From: JADJWR01 sp963847675
GTDB taxonomy: Bacteria > Pseudomonadota > Gammaproteobacteria > Burkholderiales > Burkholderiaceae_F
Assembly (NCBI GenBank): GCA_963847675.1
Contig: CAWKAP010000002.1
Span: 62,001-126,000 of the forward strand
DNA: 64,000 nucleotides
Direction: 5' to 3'
A program made the translations under genes and the position numbers. The notes below the pieces were generated by a model. The model did no database searches and was not told where the DNA came from. It saw nothing but the letters and a program-made list of their open reading frames with translations. Below are positions 1 through 8,635 of the stretch, in pieces. The stretch's first letter is position 1. Each line of letters opens with the position of its first letter.

Positions 1-242
1 CGCACGCTGGCGCCCAACGCCTGCAGCGTCTCGATCAGCACCGCCGTCTGGATCGTCATGTGCAGCGAGCCGGTGATGCGCGCGCCCTTCAGCGGCTGGC
101 TGGCGGCGTATTCGTCGCGGATCGCCATCAGCCCGGGCATCTCGGTCTCGGCGATGCGGATTTCCTTGCGGCCCCAGTCCGCAAGCGTGAGGTCGGCGAC
201 CACGAAGTCGCCGGTGGTGCTGGGTTTGAGTACGGCGCTCAT
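1..242 (-). CDS. ahcY: Adenosylhomocysteinase, N-terminal part (runs off window)
   Basis: Encodes the first 80 or so residues of S-adenosylhomocysteine hydrolase, which splits SAH into adenosine and homocysteine and so relieves product inhibition of methyltransferases. The start is ATG at 242 and reads MSAVLKPSTTGDFVVADLTL, followed by the family stretch with WGRKEIRIAETEMPGL and GARITGSLHMTIQTAVLIETL. A good AAAGGAGG ribosome binding site lies just upstream. The gene continues beyond position 1, so catalytic and NAD-binding regions are not visible. It follows metK on the same strand, which places SAM synthesis and SAH removal side by side, and an SAH riboswitch precedes it. Identity is secure from the N-terminus. 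Confidence 0.95.
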   Translation of the reverse strand, partial: MSAVLKPSTTGDFVVADLTLADWGRKEIRIAETEMPGLMAIRDEYAASQPLKGARITGSLHMTIQTAVLIETLQALGASV

Positions 243-273
243 CTCGCGCCCTCCTTTCGAGAATCAAAGAAGT

Positions 274-360
274 GGGCGAGCGCCGTTGGAACAGGCTGCG
301 GGAAGAGACAGCCGCTTCGAGCCTGGCAGGCGAGGCAGCCTGTCGCAACGCTCCTCGAAG
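274..360 (-). promoter_or_regulatory. SAH riboswitch in the ahcY leader
   Basis: On the minus strand the leader carries the SAH-aptamer signature: CTTCGAGGAGCGTTGCGACA opens it (from 360), CCAGGCTCGAAG follows, and AACGGCGCTCGCC closes it near 274-287. The P1 arms at 354-360 and 315-321 are perfect 7-bp complements. The GAGCG segment can pair with the 3' CGCTC as the family pseudoknot. SAH riboswitches are ON switches found upstream of ahcY in beta- and gammaproteobacteria. Here the aptamer ends about 30 nt before the ATG, so control of translation or of a nearby stop is inferred. Confidence 0.88.
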
Positions 361-369
361 CAGGGGCGG

Positions 370-375
370 ATTCTA
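370..375 (-). promoter_or_regulatory. Candidate -10 element of the ahcY promoter
   Basis: Minus-strand TAGAAT lies about 10 nt upstream of the first base of the SAH aptamer, the right distance for transcription to start at the aptamer. No convincing -35 hexamer is seen 16-18 nt further up. Confidence 0.5.
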
Positions 376-503
376 CCGGGTCCGCGGGGGCCGGCCCAGC
401 GGCCCATTGCCGCGCACGACCAGTCTGCCGTCATTCATCATCGGGCCCGATTCCGCAGCAAGGCTCCGACAGGCTCGATCTACGAACCTGGGATGCAGTC
501 CCC

Positions 504-1688
<1,185 letters not shown>

Positions 1689-1694
1689 CTGTCA

Positions 1695-1742
1695 CTCTCC
1701 AAGGGTCTGATGTCGTACGGGCGTCGGGCCCGCGGTGGAGAG
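1695..1742 (-). promoter_or_regulatory. metK ribosome binding site and its complementary segment
   Basis: The metK SD, GGAGAG at 1695-1700, is perfectly complementary to CTCTCC at 1737-1742 in the same leader, just downstream of the SAM-II-like core. Pairing would hide the SD, suggesting translational control. This is inference from complementarity alone. Confidence 0.45.
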
Positions 1743-1750
1743 CGCGGTGA

Positions 1751-1819
1751 CGCTTTAGCAGAATTTGCCGGCATCGAACGCTCCGGCCCGCCCTGCAAGT
1801 TGTTCCTTAACTCGGCGGC
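1751..1819 (-). promoter_or_regulatory. SAM-II-like riboswitch in the metK leader
   Basis: On the minus strand P1 pairs CCGCC (1814-1818) with GGCGG (1788-1792). The loop contains GAGTTAA and ends in CTTGCAG. The GCAG of that loop (1793-1796) can pair with CTGC of the 3' tail (1758-1761), which continues into GCTAAAG. The metX leader in this window has the same order: P1, CTTGCGG directly before the P1 3' strand, and a tail CCGCTAAAG. The pairs differ in a compensating way (GCAG/CTGC here, GCGG/CCGC there). An extra hairpin (1767-1771 with 1783-1787) sits between P1 and the tail. The class assignment is by motif and topology; no covariance-model search was possible. Confidence 0.62.
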
Positions 1820-1828
1820 TGGCCGCGG

Positions 1829-1834
1829 ATTATA
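1829..1834 (-). promoter_or_regulatory. -10 element of the metK promoter
   Basis: A perfect TATAAT on the minus strand, about 10 nt upstream of the SAM-II-like P1 stem, so the transcript would begin just before the aptamer. No good -35 match is seen at the standard spacing. Confidence 0.6.
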
Positions 1835-1909
1835 GGCGATCGCCTCCGGCCATCCTCTAGCATTGCCGCCACCACATCCGCCTGCCGCTGCCGCCGGTCA
1901 CGGTCCTTC

Positions 1910-2785
1910 GTGCTGCCCGCCCTCTTCCGCCTGCTGTCCCGGCTGCCCCTGCGCTGCGTGCACGCACTCGGCGCGGCGCTGGGCTGGCTCGCGTACGTGC
2001 TGTCGCCGAGCTACCGGCGCACGCTGCGCGCCAACCTCGCGCAGGCCGGCTTTGCCGAACCACGACTGCGTCGCGCCGCGATCGCGCACGCGGGCCGCCA
2101 GGGCCTCGAAGCGGCGTGGCTGTGGCAGCGCCCGGCGCAGGACATTGTCCGTTGCGTGCAGGAAGCCGTGCCAGGCAGTCTCGCCGCTCTGCTCGAGCAG
2201 CGCCGGCCATTGCTGATGCTCACGCCCCACCTCGGCAGCTTCGAGGCGTCGGCCCAGTTCTATGCCGCGCAGCCGCAGGCGAGTGCGCGGCCGATGACGG
2301 TGCTGTTCCGCCCGCCGCGCAAGGAGGCGCTGCGCAGCGTCATCGATGATCGAGCCCGCCCCGGCCTGCGGCTGGCGCCCGCCGACATGCGCGGCGTACG
2401 CATGCTGATGCGGGCGCTGAAGAACGGCCACACCGCGGGCATCCTGCCCGACCAGGTGCCGTCGCGCGGCGAAGGCGCCTGGGCAAGCTTCTTCGGCCGG
2501 CCGGCCTACACGATGACGCTGCCGGCGCGGCTGGCCGCGGCAAGCGGGGCGCGGATCGTCTTCGCGCTGTGCGAGCGGCTGCCGGCAGGGCGCGGCTATC
2601 GCCTGCGGCTCGTGCCCTTCGATGAGCCGCTGTCGGGTGACGTCGAGGCCGACACGCAGCAACTGAATCTCGCCCTCGAAGCGCTGATCCGGCAGTGCCC
2701 GGCGCAGTACCTGTGGGGCTACAACCGCTACAAGGCGCCGGCCGGCACGCGGCGGCCGGACGCAGCGGCGGCGGCCGCGCCATGA
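1910..2785 (+). CDS. LpxL/HtrB-family lipid A acyltransferase (first copy)
   Basis: A 291-residue member of the lysophospholipid acyltransferase superfamily that adds secondary acyl chains to lipid A precursors at the inner membrane. The start is GTG at 1910 (MLPALFRLLSRLPLRCVHAL), giving one hydrophobic N-terminal segment. The catalytic HX4E motif appears as HLGSFE with His107. Downstream are a PDQVPSRGEG motif, typical of the LpxL group, and an ending QYLWGYNRYK. It overlaps the next gene, a paralogue, by 4 nt (ATGA), so the two are translationally coupled. Betaproteobacteria often carry this tandem beside metK. Which copy adds which chain cannot be told from sequence. Confidence 0.9.
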   Translation: MLPALFRLLSRLPLRCVHALGAALGWLAYVLSPSYRRTLRANLAQAGFAEPRLRRAAIAHAGRQGLEAAWLWQRPAQDIVRCVQEAVPGSLAALLEQRRPLLMLTPHLGSFEASAQFYAAQPQASARPMTVLFRPPRKEALRSVIDDRARPGLRLAPADMRGVRMLMRALKNGHTAGILPDQVPSRGEGAWASFFGRPAYTMTLPARLAAASGARIVFALCERLPAGRGYRLRLVPFDEPLSGDVEADTQQLNLALEALIRQCPAQYLWGYNRYKAPAGTRRPDAAAAAAP

Positions 2786-3660
2786 CCGAGCTCATGGCGC
2801 GGCTGTGGATCGGCCTGATCAGCACCACTGCGCGCTGGTCGGTCGCCGCGCGGGCAAGGGTCGCCGGCGCCGTCGGCGACCTGCTGTGGCTGCTGATCCG
2901 GCGGCGCCGCCGCATTGCGCTCATCAACCTGCGCGCCTGCTTTCCGCAGATGGCCGAGAAAGAGCGCCACGCGCTGGGCCGCAGGCTGTTCCGCAACATC
3001 GCCCGCGGCGTGCTCGACCACTCCGTGCTGTGGCGCGGCAGCCGTGAAGAGATCGGGCGACTGGTTCGCGTCGAAGGCGAAGAACACCTGAGCGACCCGG
3101 CGAACCGGCCGCTGATCCTGCTTGCACCGCACTTCGTGGGCCTGGACGCCGGGGGCTTGCGCGTGAACACGCTGGTACGCGGCGTGTCGATCTACGCGAG
3201 GCAGAGCAACGCCGCCTGGGACGCCCAGCTGCTGGCGGGCCGCCAGCGCTTCAACGAGCCGGTGCTGATCCCGCGGCGCGGCGCGGCGGAACTGAAATCG
3301 GTGATCCGTGCCATGAAGGACGGTCTGCCGCTTTACTACCTGCCGGACATGGACCTCGGCGCAACCAACTCGATTTTCGTGCCCTTCTTCGGCGTGACGG
3401 CGGCCACGATTCCGATGGTGAGCCGGCTGGCGCGCGTGATCGACGCCAAGGTGGTGATGGCGGTCACCGAGATGACCGATGACGGCTACGTGCTTCACCT
3501 CGAAGCGCCGTGGCGCGACTTTCCCGGCGCCAGCATCGATCAGGACACCGAGCGCATGAACCGGGAGATCGAGCGCTGGGTGCTGCGCATGCCCGACCAG
3601 TACCTGTGGACGCACAAACGCTTCAAGACACGGCCGCCGGGCCTGCCGTCGATCTACTGA
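2782..3660 (+). CDS. LpxL/HtrB-family lipid A acyltransferase (second copy)
   Basis: A 292-residue paralogue of the preceding gene. The ATG at 2782 is chosen because it overlaps the upstream stop (ATGA) and gives the normal family length; the frame is open further upstream, but that part reads through the other gene. The HX4D catalytic motif is HFVGLD with His117. YLPDMDLG and a C-terminal QYLWTHKRFKTRP follow, the latter being a family hallmark. One N-terminal hydrophobic segment is expected to anchor it in the inner membrane. The tandem probably supplies both secondary acylations of lipid A. Confidence 0.9.
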   Translation: MTELMARLWIGLISTTARWSVAARARVAGAVGDLLWLLIRRRRRIALINLRACFPQMAEKERHALGRRLFRNIARGVLDHSVLWRGSREEIGRLVRVEGEEHLSDPANRPLILLAPHFVGLDAGGLRVNTLVRGVSIYARQSNAAWDAQLLAGRQRFNEPVLIPRRGAAELKSVIRAMKDGLPLYYLPDMDLGATNSIFVPFFGVTAATIPMVSRLARVIDAKVVMAVTEMTDDGYVLHLEAPWRDFPGASIDQDTERMNREIERWVLRMPDQYLWTHKRFKTRPPGLPSIY

Positions 3661-3714
3661 GCGAGCCTCGAATCTCCCCGCACTGCGCATCGGCGAGCAG
3701 CGATAATCGACGCC

Positions 3715-4566
3715 ATGAGACTGCGCTTCACGAAGATGCAGGGCAGCGGCAACGACTTCGTCATGCTCGACGGCATCACGCAGCAGATCGGGCTCGACGC
3801 GCAGCAGGTGCGCCGCCTGGCCGATCGCCGCTTCGGCATCGGCGCGGACCAGGTGCTGCTTGTCGAGCGCGCCAGACAGCCCGGCGTGGACTTCCGCTAC
3901 CGGATCTTCAATGCCGACGGCGGCGAGGTCGAGCAGTGCGGCAACGGCGCACGCTGCTTCGTGCGGTTCGTGCATGACCGCGGCCTGACCCACAAGCGCA
4001 CGATTCGGGTCGAAACGCTCGGCGGCGTCATCGAGCCGCGGCTGGAGGACGATGGCCGCGTGACCGTCGACATGGGCGTGCCGGTCTTCGAGCCGTCGCG
4101 CATTCCATTCGATGCCGAGGGACTGGTCGCGCACTGTCATGATCGCGACCGGCTGTGGCCGCTTTCCATCCATGGCCGGACGGTCGAGTTCTCGGTGCTG
4201 TCGATGGGCAATCCGCACGCCGTGCAGGTTGTCGACGACGTCGAAGAGGCGCCGGTTGCGAAAGACGGACCCGTCATCGAGCATCACGCGCGCTTTCCTC
4301 GCCGCGTGAATGCCGGGTTCATGGAGGTGACCGACCGTCACGCGGCGCAGCTGCGCGTCTGGGAGCGGGGCGTCGGCGAGACGCTCGCCTGCGGTACCGG
4401 CGCCTGCGCCGCCGCCGTCGCCGGTATCCTGCGCGGCGAACTCGACTCGCCGGTCACCGTGCACACCCGCGGCGGTGCGCTTCTGATCGGCTGGGCGGGG
4501 GCAAATCAAGCCGTGTTGCTGACCGGCCCGGCAGAAACGGTCTTCGAAGGCGAGATCGAACTTTAA
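3715..4566 (+). CDS. dapF: Diaminopimelate epimerase
   Basis: Converts LL- to meso-diaminopimelate, the precursor of lysine and of the peptidoglycan cross-link residue. The 283-residue protein has two related halves, each supplying one cysteine of the catalytic pair: Cys75 in EQCGNGARCF and Cys226 in LACGTGACAAAV. The N-terminus MRLRFTKMQGSGNDFVMLD is canonical, and ATG at 3715 is the natural start. It is followed after 9 nt by a DUF484 gene and then xerC, the conserved dapF-DUF484-xerC order of proteobacteria. Confidence 0.97.
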   Translation: MRLRFTKMQGSGNDFVMLDGITQQIGLDAQQVRRLADRRFGIGADQVLLVERARQPGVDFRYRIFNADGGEVEQCGNGARCFVRFVHDRGLTHKRTIRVETLGGVIEPRLEDDGRVTVDMGVPVFEPSRIPFDAEGLVAHCHDRDRLWPLSIHGRTVEFSVLSMGNPHAVQVVDDVEEAPVAKDGPVIEHHARFPRRVNAGFMEVTDRHAAQLRVWERGVGETLACGTGACAAAVAGILRGELDSPVTVHTRGGALLIGWAGANQAVLLTGPAETVFEGEIEL

Positions 4567-4575
4567 GAGCCCGCA

Positions 4576-5235
4576 ATGACACCCGACGACGTCGCGTTGT
4601 TTCTGTCCGAGCATCCCGATTTCTTCGAACGCCACCCGGAAGTGCTGGCGACCGTCGCCGTTCCGCACCCGCAGGACGGCCATGCGGTTTCCCTGGTGGA
4701 GCGCCAGTCGCTGATGCTGCGCGAGCGGATCAAGTCGCTCGAACTGCGCCTGGCGGACATGATTCGCCACGGCGAGGACAACGATGCCATCGCCGACCGC
4801 ATCGTGCAGTGGGCCCGCGCGCTGCTGCTGCAGGCCGAGCCGGCCCAGCTGCCGCGCACGCTTCTCGACGAACTGATGCGGCAGTTCAACGTGCCGTACG
4901 GCGCGCTGCGCCTGTGGGGCGTAGCCCCGGCGTACGCCGGCTTCGACTGGGCACAACCGGCCAGCGACGACATCGTCCGTCTCACCAGCAGCATGCAGGC
5001 ACCCTTTTGCGGCTCCAATGTGGGATTCGAAGTGGCAGGCTGGATGGCCGCCGACCCGGGCACGATCCGCAGCCTGACGATGATGCCGTTGCGCGTCGGC
5101 GCCGACGCCAAGGCCTTCGGCATGCTCGCGCTGGGTTCGCCGGATCTCGACCGTTTCCAGATCACCATGGGCACGGCGTTTCTGTCGCGCATCGCCGAAC
5201 TGGCCAGTGCCGCCCTGGCGCGCCTCCGAGCCTGA
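4576..5235 (+). CDS. DUF484 family protein (GAF-like)
   Basis: A 219-residue member of the DUF484 family, almost always found between dapF and xerC. Visible marks are the N-terminal FLSEHPDFFERHPEVL, the family VSLVERQSLMLRERIKSLE helix, and a C-terminal GAF-like region with LGSPDLDRFQITMGTAFLSRI. No catalytic motif is seen and the family has no firmly assigned function. It lies 9 nt after dapF and 6 nt before xerC, so all three are probably cotranscribed. Confidence 0.88.
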   Translation: MTPDDVALFLSEHPDFFERHPEVLATVAVPHPQDGHAVSLVERQSLMLRERIKSLELRLADMIRHGEDNDAIADRIVQWARALLLQAEPAQLPRTLLDELMRQFNVPYGALRLWGVAPAYAGFDWAQPASDDIVRLTSSMQAPFCGSNVGFEVAGWMAADPGTIRSLTMMPLRVGADAKAFGMLALGSPDLDRFQITMGTAFLSRIAELASAALARLRA

Positions 5236-5241
5236 GGCGCG

Positions 5242-6207
5242 ATGACGCGGGGCCCCGACGACATTGAAGCGGCGGCGCCGCTTCCGGAGGAGGTCGGAAA
5301 GTTCCTCGACGAACTCCGGCGACAGCGGCGCCTGTCTGCGAACACGGTCGAGGCCTACGGCAGAGACCTAGTCGAACTTGCGCAGCTGAGCGCCGGCACG
5401 CCGTTGCCGAAGCTGCACGCCGCCGACATCCGGCGCGCCCTGGCGCGGCTGCACGGGCGCGGCTCGGCGCCGGCTTCTCTGGCGCGCAAGCTTTCGGCAT
5501 GGCGCCGGTTCTTCGACTGGCTCGGCGCGGCCGGCGCGATCGAAGGCAATCCCGCACTCGGCATTCGTGCTCCGCGGCGCGCCAGACGCCTGCCCAAGGC
5601 GCTCGCGCCAGACCAGGCGGTGCAGCTGGCCGCGCACGAGCCCGCGCCTGCGCCGCTGGCGCTGCGCGACAAGGCGATCGTCGAGCTGCTGTATTCGAGC
5701 GGGCTGCGTCTTTCCGAACTCGTCGGTCTGGACTGGCGCTACTTTGCCCCCGCCGACCGCGAGCCCGGCTCGACGTCCTGGCTCGACCTCGAATCGAGGC
5801 GGGTGACGGTGCTGGGCAAGGGCGGCAAAGTGCGGCAGGTGCCCGTCGGGCGCCCGGCGATCGAGGCACTGCGCCAGTGGCTGCGCGCGCGCGCGGCGAT
5901 CCCTGGCGCAGGCGCGAGGGCGCTGTTCCTTTCCACGGCGGGCCGCCGCCTCGGCGCGCGCAGCGTGCAGCTGCGGCTGGCGAAGCTGGCTGCGGCGCTG
6001 GGCCTCGGCGTGCATGTCCATCCACACGTGCTGCGCCATTCGATGGCCTCGCACGTGCTGCAGAGCAGTGGCGACCTGCGTGCGGTGCAGGAACTGCTTG
6101 GACATGCGAGCATCGCCAGCACGCAGATCTACACGCGGCTGGACTGGCAGCACCTTGCGAAGACCTACGATGCTGCGCACCCGCGCGCCCGGCGCAAGAG
6201 CGGCTGA
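5242..6207 (+). CDS. xerC: Tyrosine recombinase XerC
   Basis: Acts with XerD at dif to resolve chromosome dimers before division. The 321-residue protein has an N-terminal SAM-like core-binding domain (VGKFLDELRRQRRLSANTVEAYGRDL) and a C-terminal catalytic domain. The catalytic residues are visible: Arg in SSGLRLSEL, Lys in GKGGKVRQVP, His and Arg in HPHVLRHS, His in LGHASIASTQ, and the nucleophile Tyr297 in QIYTRL. It follows dapF and DUF484, which identifies it as XerC rather than a phage integrase. Confidence 0.95.
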   Translation: MTRGPDDIEAAAPLPEEVGKFLDELRRQRRLSANTVEAYGRDLVELAQLSAGTPLPKLHAADIRRALARLHGRGSAPASLARKLSAWRRFFDWLGAAGAIEGNPALGIRAPRRARRLPKALAPDQAVQLAAHEPAPAPLALRDKAIVELLYSSGLRLSELVGLDWRYFAPADREPGSTSWLDLESRRVTVLGKGGKVRQVPVGRPAIEALRQWLRARAAIPGAGARALFLSTAGRRLGARSVQLRLAKLAAALGLGVHVHPHVLRHSMASHVLQSSGDLRAVQELLGHASIASTQIYTRLDWQHLAKTYDAAHPRARRKSG

Positions 6208-6213
6208 ACCCGC

Positions 6214-7440
6214 GTGCCGCGAGAGATGACCGCCACGGCCGATCTCTTCCTGAAGCCGGGCAAGGAACGTTCCCTGCGACGCCGGCACCCGTGGGTTTAT
6301 GACACCGCGATCGGCCGCATCAAAGGCTCGCCGGCGTCCGGCGAGACAGTCGCCGTGCGCAGCCATGACGGGCAGTGGCTTGCCTGGGCAGCCTATTCGC
6401 CATCGTCGACGCTGCGCGCACGCTGCTGGAGTTTTGAGGAATCGGACCGCATCGACGCCTCGTGGCTGGCCACACGCGTTCGGGAGGCGGTGGCACGTCG
6501 CGCCCATCTCGCCGCCGAGGCCGATGCACTGCGGCTGGTATTCGGCGAAGCCGATGGGCTTCCCGGGCTGATTGCCGACTGCTACGCCGGGCAACTGGTC
6601 GTGCAGTTCCAGGCCGCTGGCGTCGAGGCGCACCGGGAACAGCTGCTCGACGCCCTTGTCGCCGCCACGGGCTGCGCGAACGTGTTCGACCGCTCGGACA
6701 GCGCTGGCCGCGCACGCGAGGGGCTTCCGCCCGCGCATGGCGCAGTGCGAGGCGTCGAGCCGCCGTCGCATATCGCCATCCGGGAACACGGGCGCCGCGC
6801 CTGGGTCGACGTACGCAGCGGGCACAAGACGGGCTACTACATCGATCAACGCGACAATCGCCAGCTGGCCTGCGCCTTGGCGACGCGGGCGCGCCAGCAG
6901 CTCGGGCGCGACATCGAGGCACTGAACTGCTTCTGCTACACAGGGGCGTTCTCGGTGGCGCTGGCCGCCGCTGGCGCCGCCAGTGTGCTGTCGATCGATT
7001 CATCGGCCGAAGCATTGGCGATGGCCAGGGAGAACTGGGGGCTGAACGACCTGCCGCAGGCGACTGCGCAGTGGCAGGACGCCAACGTATTCGATGCGCT
7101 GCGCGCGCTGCGCGCCGAGGCGCGCTCGTTCGACCTGATCGTTCTCGACCCGCCGAAGTTCGCCGCCAGTCACCGCCATGTCGAGCGCGCTGCACGCGCC
7201 TACAAGGACATCAATCTGAGCGCGCTGCGCCTGCTGGCCCGCGGCGGCTACCTGCTGACCTTCTCCTGCTCCGGCGCGATCGGTGTCGAACTGTTCCAGA
7301 AGATCGTTGCCGGCGCGGTCATCGACGCCGGCGTCGAGGCGCAACTGCTGCGCCGGCTGGCAGCCGGAGAGGACCACCCGCTGCGGATGACCCACCCCGA
7401 GGGCGAATACCTCAAGGGCCTGCTGCTGCAGCGGCTCTGA
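6214..7440 (+). CDS. Class I SAM-dependent rRNA methyltransferase (RlmI-like)
   Basis: A 408-residue protein of the RlmI family (23S rRNA m5C methyltransferases). The N-terminus carries a PUA-type RNA-binding region (LKPGKERSLRRRHPWVYDTAIGRIKG). The methyltransferase domain follows, with VDVRSGHKTGYYIDQRDNR, CFCYTGAFSVALAAAGA (SAM-binding), LDPPKFA (catalytic loop) and FSCSGAI containing a candidate catalytic Cys. GTG at 6214 gives the longest frame. ATG at 6226 is an equally possible start and keeps all family sequence. It begins 6 nt after xerC, so it is probably in the same transcript. Confidence 0.88.
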   Translation: MPREMTATADLFLKPGKERSLRRRHPWVYDTAIGRIKGSPASGETVAVRSHDGQWLAWAAYSPSSTLRARCWSFEESDRIDASWLATRVREAVARRAHLAAEADALRLVFGEADGLPGLIADCYAGQLVVQFQAAGVEAHREQLLDALVAATGCANVFDRSDSAGRAREGLPPAHGAVRGVEPPSHIAIREHGRRAWVDVRSGHKTGYYIDQRDNRQLACALATRARQQLGRDIEALNCFCYTGAFSVALAAAGAASVLSIDSSAEALAMARENWGLNDLPQATAQWQDANVFDALRALRAEARSFDLIVLDPPKFAASHRHVERAARAYKDINLSALRLLARGGYLLTFSCSGAIGVELFQKIVAGAVIDAGVEAQLLRRLAAGEDHPLRMTHPEGEYLKGLLLQRL

Positions 7441-7508
7441 ACGCGGCCGCGAATCTTCTACAATCGCGCCCCTTCTGCACCGGCCGCGATGCTGACCCGG
7501 TTTCCGCC

Positions 7509-8597
7509 ATGAACGAACCGAACGTCCCCGTCACCGTACTGACCGGGTTCCTGGGCGCCGGCAAGACGACGCTGCTGAACCGGATCCTGAAGGAGAGCCA
7601 CGGCCACCGCATCGCGGTGATCGAGAATGAATTCGGCCCTGCAGGAGTGGACAACGATCTGCTGATCGCCGACACCGAGGAGCAGATCGTCGAAATGAAC
7701 AACGGCTGCATCTGCTGCACGGTGCGCGGCGACCTGGTCCGCATCCTGGCGGAACTGAAGGACAAGCGCAGCCGCGGCGAACTCGCCTTCGAGCGAGTGA
7801 TCATCGAGACGACCGGCATGGCCAATCCGGGTCCGGTGACGCAGACCTTCTTCATGGACGACGACATCGCGTCGTATTACCTGCTCGACGCGGTCGTCAC
7901 TCTCGTCGACGCCAAGCACGGCCACGCCACGCTCGACGCGCAGCCCGAGGCGCAGAACCAGGTCGGTTTCGCCGACCGCATCCTGCTCACCAAGACCGAC
8001 CTGGTGCCGGCCGATGAGGTCGAGTCGCTGCGCGAGCGGCTGCTGCAGATGAATCCACGCGCACCGATCCGCGCGGTACACATGGGCGAGATTCCGCTGG
8101 CCGAGGTGCTCGATCTGCGCGGCTTCAACCTGAACGCCATCCTCGAGATCGATCCGCAGTTCCTCGCCTCCGAGCACCCCGATGCGGCGCGCACGCGCGG
8201 GGCCCATGATCATCACCACGATCATGACCATGATCATGTCCACCACCACGATCACGGCGATCATGAGCAGGGCGGCCACCACCATCACCATCACGATGAC
8301 GCGATCAAGGCCTTTGTGTTTCAGTCTGCGCGGCCTTTCGACGCCGGCAAGCTCGAGGAGTACATGGGCGCGCTGACTCAGGTTTACGGTCAGGACATGC
8401 TTCGGTATAAAGGCGTGCTTTTCATGAACGGCAGCCCGCGGCGGATGATCCTGCAGGGCGTGCACATGCTGATGGGCGCCGACGTCGGCCGCCCCTGGGG
8501 CAAGGACGAAAAGCCCGCCAGCAAGATGGTGTTCATCGGGCGCAACCTTCCGAAGGACGCGATTCTCAAGGGATTAGAGGCCTGTCTGGCGCGCTGA
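7509..8597 (+). CDS. CobW/COG0523-family metal chaperone GTPase with His-rich segment
   Basis: A 362-residue G3E GTPase that uses GTP hydrolysis to hand metal ions to client proteins. Motifs in order: Walker A GFLGAGKTT near residues 11-19, ENEFG, the metal-binding NNGCICCTVRGDL, guanine-specificity LTKTDL, then a stretch of about 32 residues (encoded near 8203-8298) made mostly of His and Asp, and the CobW C-terminal domain ending in the FIGRNLP segment. The His/Asp stretch fits Zn, Co or Ni binding; the metal cannot be named. ATG at 7509 precedes the canonical start. A TACAAT at 7459-7464 may be the -10 of its promoter, though no -35 is evident and no Zur box was recognised. Confidence 0.9.
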   Translation: MNEPNVPVTVLTGFLGAGKTTLLNRILKESHGHRIAVIENEFGPAGVDNDLLIADTEEQIVEMNNGCICCTVRGDLVRILAELKDKRSRGELAFERVIIETTGMANPGPVTQTFFMDDDIASYYLLDAVVTLVDAKHGHATLDAQPEAQNQVGFADRILLTKTDLVPADEVESLRERLLQMNPRAPIRAVHMGEIPLAEVLDLRGFNLNAILEIDPQFLASEHPDAARTRGAHDHHHDHDHDHVHHHDHGDHEQGGHHHHHHDDAIKAFVFQSARPFDAGKLEEYMGALTQVYGQDMLRYKGVLFMNGSPRRMILQGVHMLMGADVGRPWGKDEKPASKMVFIGRNLPKDAILKGLEACLAR

Positions 8598-8635
8598 GTG
8601 CGCGTTCGGCAGGAGCGGCTACGAGGTACGAGAAC

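Noticed and set aside
2728..4956. A 742-codon minus-strand frame opposite lpxL, dapF and DUF484
   Set aside because: The plus strand carries three recognised families in full; the minus product matches nothing.
7459..7464. TACAAT upstream of the CobW gene as part of a Zur-regulated promoter
   Set aside because: No Zur-box palindrome or convincing -35 was recognised, so it is mentioned only with the gene.
8203..8298. The repetitive CAT/GAT tract as a non-coding microsatellite
   Set aside because: It is in frame, encodes a His/Asp-rich loop typical of metal-chaperone GTPases, and the flanking protein is complete.
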